A DNA stretch of 33,670 nucleotides from NCBI GenBank assembly GCA_919901565.1, contig CAKKPE010000030.1:24398-58067 (forward strand), written 5' to 3'. Every line of letters starts with the position of its first letter. Positions within the stretch are counted from its first letter, which is position 1. Shown here in pieces: positions 31,487 through 33,670 of this stretch. The notes below the pieces were generated by a model. The model ran no database searches, was not told where the DNA came from, and worked only from the letters and a program-made list of their open reading frames with translations. Position numbers and translations under genes: made by a program. This DNA comes from a bacterium (lineage in GTDB: Bacteria; CG2-30-53-67).

Positions 31487-31706
31487 CTTTTTTGAGCCTT
31501 TTGATCATTTCATAATAACTGACCAAAGGTTCATTAGCCCTCTCCTCAAAAGCTGAAAGATCTTCGGCATCCTCAGCCAGGACTTCCTTGACAGCTTCAT
31601 TTATGAGTTCCGACATGGAACGGGACGTCTCCAATGCCTTAATCCGCAATGCCTTATGAAGTGCAGGATCTAAATAGATAGTGGAACGTTTTGATAGTGT
31701 CGCCAT
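31473..31706 (-). CDS. Ribbon-helix-helix antitoxin
   Basis: A 77-residue antitoxin of the RHH/CopG type (MATLSKRSTIYLDPALHKALRIKALETSRSMSELINEAVKEVLAEDAED). The first strand binds DNA as a dimer; the acidic C-terminal part wraps the toxin. AGGAGG is 5 bases before the ATG. It likely represses the promoter at 31736. Confidence 0.88.
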   Translation of the reverse strand: MATLSKRSTIYLDPALHKALRIKALETSRSMSELINEAVKEVLAEDAEDLSAFEERANEPLVSYYEMIKRLKKDGRI

Positions 31707-31712
31707 ATTACC

Positions 31713-31764
31713 TCCTACCAGTGTATTTGTAGGACATTATAGCATCACAACATCAATATGTCAA
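31713..31764 (-). promoter_or_regulatory. Consensus promoter and candidate operator of the TA pair
   Basis: TTGACA (31764-31759), 17 bases, TATAAT (31741-31736): perfect hexamers and spacing. Downstream, TCCTAC-N10-GTAGGA (31713-31734) is an inverted repeat overlapping the transcription start and part of the ribosome binding site, suited to autorepression by the antitoxin. Confidence 0.75.
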
Positions 31765-31785
31765 GTTTGAGAACGACCAAATGGT

Positions 31786-31828
31786 TTGGGCTAATCGCTT
31801 CCAACAACAAGTTCGAGAATTAGCCCAA
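31786..31828. repeat. Inverted repeat TTGGGCTAAT/ATTAGCCCAA
   Basis: A perfect 10-base inverted repeat with 23 bases between the arms, just outside the toxin-antitoxin promoter. Possible terminal repeat of a lost small element. Confidence 0.5.
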
Positions 31829-31839
31829 GGAGGTTGTCC

Positions 31840-31968
31840 CTAATTTCCTACGATTCCCTCCGCTTCCAATTCGGTTTCCTCGACGGCTTCAACGTCCTCA
31901 AGCGCCTCGACCTCATCAGGCAATTTCGCCGCTGCCTCGCGCACCGAAATATTGGATAATATTCCTCA
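31840..31968 (-). pseudogene. Possible gene remnant (C-terminal fragment)
   Basis: Minus strand, ending at the TAG at 31842-31840, an open stretch of about 40 codons reads GILSNISVREAAAKLPDEVEA, then a Glu-rich tail to EGIVGN. It is bounded upstream by a stop. The acidic protein-like tail suggests the 3' end of a decayed gene; the family is not recognised. The surrounding 31830-32250 region otherwise has no gene. Confidence 0.3.
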
Positions 31969-32250
31969 AATTATGGCAGCAATACCATGGGCAAAGGAGC
32001 GATTCCGCACCCCTCTTATCTATCTTAGTCTCCTGCAATATCCTCGTAGGAGGAATACTCAGGCAAATACGCAAAGCCTCACCGATGTCACCGGCCCAAT
32101 ATTTTCGAGGGTCTTGAATCTTGACATTTCATAGAGAAAATTAAAAACCTCACACTCATGTTTCACTTTGTTTGTTCAGTCAGGTAAAATGGGCGATAGC
32201 TCTGTTTTGAGTAAGACATGAGCCAAGAGCAGACATGACCCCTTGCCTGC

Positions 32251-32335
32251 TTTCCGCATAGTTTCCGCATAGTGCGTAATTGAGTCACCCTCCCCTCTCC
32301 CCCGCGAACGGGGGAGAGGATAAAGGTGAGGGGGT
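32251..32335. repeat. 11-base tandem repeat and dispersed palindrome before fic
   Basis: TTTCCGCATAG is duplicated head to tail (32251-32272). Next, CCTCTCCCCC faces GGGGGAGAGG (32294-32319), with outer TCACC/GGTGA pairing: a third copy of the palindrome family seen at 2120 and 9511. Confidence 0.7.
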
Positions 32336-32450
32336 TCCACTCGTCAATACTATTATGCACCGCCTGGATTACCGCCTACGCTGGAATAACAACATCAGCC
32401 CAGAAAAATACTTTTACAACAGCCCCACAGTTGTCCCCTTGTTGGTCTGC

Positions 32451-33581
32451 TCACTCAAAAAGTGCTATATATTTCTGAAAAATAAACACGCGGTTGCGCT
32501 TAAACCCCGTGGACTCGTGGAGAATGCCCAACCTAACCAGATCATCAATCAGGCGCAACGCCGTGGAAATATTGACTGAAAGACCGGCAGCCAAATCTTG
32601 TCCATCCAGAATCGGCTTGCTGTACAGCAGGTGCAGAGCAGCCTGGGCAAGTTTTGTTTTTTTGCCAAGTGCCAGAATTTCTCGTTCGCATTCCGCACGC
32701 AAGGCGATAATCGCCTTGAAGGTTTCAATTGAGTTTTCCGAAGTTAGCCGGATGCCTTCCAGAAAGAACTTGAGCCATTGGCTAAGATCGTTGTGCGTAC
32801 GCGCCCGATTGAGATTGTCATAATAGAGCGGCTTATGCTCTTCAAAAAATGCGGACAGGTATAAAGACGGCTTTACCAGCAGCCCTGTGCTCACCAGATA
32901 CAAGGTAATCAACAAACGCCCGATTCTTCCGTTGCCGTCCAGAAACGGATGGATGGTTTCAAATTGGTAATGGGCGATGCCGATCTTTATCAGGTCCGGC
33001 GTCGGCTTGCTTTGATCGTTGAGGAATCGTTCCAAATCCGCCATCAGATCCGGCACGTCGTCATGGTGGGGCGGAATAAAAACAGCGCTCTTGAGCGAGG
33101 CCCCGCCGATCCAGTTCTGGCTGATGCGAAACTCGCCGGGCAGTTTATGTGCGCCACGCACACCTTGCAACAGGGTGCGATGAGTCTCCTTTAGCAAACG
33201 TCCAGAAAGCGGCAACTGAGTCAGTGAAGCAATGGCTTGATTCATGGCCTGAATGTAATTCTGAACTTCCTCCCAATCGTTACGCTTTTCAGGGTCAATG
33301 TTCTCAATTTTCTGAAGGGCGTCCTCTATATTTGTTCGCGTGCCCTCAATGCGGCTGCTGGTGGTCGCCTCCTTGCTGACATGCATTCGAATAAAATAAT
33401 CCACATCAGGTACCAACTGCGAGAACGCATTCAGTTCTCCCAGCTTTCTGTCCGCCTGACTGAGCAACCAAAGCAGATTGCCATCGCTCAGCGTCCAGTC
33501 ATGGTCTACCTGTGAAGGCATAAAGCTCTGGTACTGGTATTGCTGCTTATAACTGCCTGATATGAAGTCTTTTATATCCAT
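32451..33581 (-). CDS. Fic family AMP-transferase (class II)
   Basis: A 376-residue protein. The Fic motif HPFLDGNGRIGR (211-222) is complete, with the catalytic His and phosphate-binding Gly/Asn/Arg, so AMPylation of a protein target is expected. An inhibitory helix with S/TxxxEG (S75...E79-G80, in TTSSRIEGT) lies N-terminal to the Fic core, as in self-inhibited class II Fic proteins. The C-terminal 70 residues form a winged-helix-like domain (LAAGLSVNISTALRLIDDLVRLGIL). The start ATG at 33581 has no strong site. Targets unknown. Confidence 0.92.
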   Translation of the reverse strand: MDIKDFISGSYKQQYQYQSFMPSQVDHDWTLSDGNLLWLLSQADRKLGELNAFSQLVPDVDYFIRMHVSKEATTSSRIEGTRTNIEDALQKIENIDPEKRNDWEEVQNYIQAMNQAIASLTQLPLSGRLLKETHRTLLQGVRGAHKLPGEFRISQNWIGGASLKSAVFIPPHHDDVPDLMADLERFLNDQSKPTPDLIKIGIAHYQFETIHPFLDGNGRIGRLLITLYLVSTGLLVKPSLYLSAFFEEHKPLYYDNLNRARTHNDLSQWLKFFLEGIRLTSENSIETFKAIIALRAECEREILALGKKTKLAQAALHLLYSKPILDGQDLAAGLSVNISTALRLIDDLVRLGILHESTGFKRNRVFIFQKYIALFE

Positions 33582-33670
33582 TTTTACATCTCTGTTTTAT
33601 GCTAATACGATACATCTTATTCTAACTTGCAATCAAGTTGAGACTTTTAATCCACGACCAGTTAGTGAGG

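Overview
The window looks like a chromosomal segment of an anaerobic Gram-negative bacterium, most likely from the former Deltaproteobacteria (Desulfobacterota) or a close relative. The reasons are the gene order ilvB-ilvN-ilvC-pssA-leuA-leuC-leuD-leuB, a T-box leader in front of leuA, a HydG-type radical SAM protein beside thiamine genes, DUF1844, AsmA and PilZ proteins, an outer-membrane-type protein, and several families of short inverted repeats between genes. This placement is inferred from gene content, not from a database search.

Layout. (1) 1-4388: plus-strand thiamine cluster: the 3' part of a HydG/ThiH-family gene, then thiS, thiG, thiE and thiC. (2) 4484-5260: a minus-strand BrnT/BrnA toxin-antitoxin pair and an orphan HicB-like gene. 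(3) 5361-9376: a small sedentary chromosomal integron with an intact intI and cassettes encoding an HNH nuclease, a methyltransferase and a PD-(D/E)XK-like protein. Cassette borders can be read directly because the R'' end of each attC is complementary to the first bases of its own cassette. intI points the same way as the cassettes, which is the less common 'inverted' arrangement. The second attC has been cut short by a repeat insertion. (4) 9642-16334: housekeeping and envelope genes: a YhcH-family protein, an unknown protein, a DUF5658-like membrane protein behind a sigma-54 promoter with three 21-bp-phased palindromes, a YcgR-like PilZ protein, DUF1844, AsmA, OsmC and a cobalamin adenosyltransferase. 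(5) 16673-29083, minus strand: a PilZ plus pterin-carbinolamine-dehydratase pair, a barrel-like outer-membrane protein, the leu/ilv operon with the T-box, and a D,D-carboxypeptidase. (6) 29227-33581: rho with its own promoter, a RelE/RHH toxin-antitoxin pair behind a consensus promoter, a decayed gap, and a Fic-family protein.

How it fits together. IlvB/IlvN and IlvC make the branched-chain intermediates, and LeuA, LeuC/LeuD and LeuB divert 2-oxoisovalerate to leucine. The T-box lies between pssA and leuA and carries a CUC (Leu) specifier, so leuA-leuC-leuD-leuB can be attenuated by charged tRNA-Leu without affecting ilv and pssA. In the thi cluster the HydG/ThiH-type enzyme, ThiS and ThiG would supply the thiazole, ThiC the pyrimidine, and ThiE would join them.

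The strongest candidates for something new are the inverted integron with its nuclease-rich cassettes, the sigma-54 promoter with three phased operators, and the HydG-type C-terminal cluster motif in a thiamine operon.
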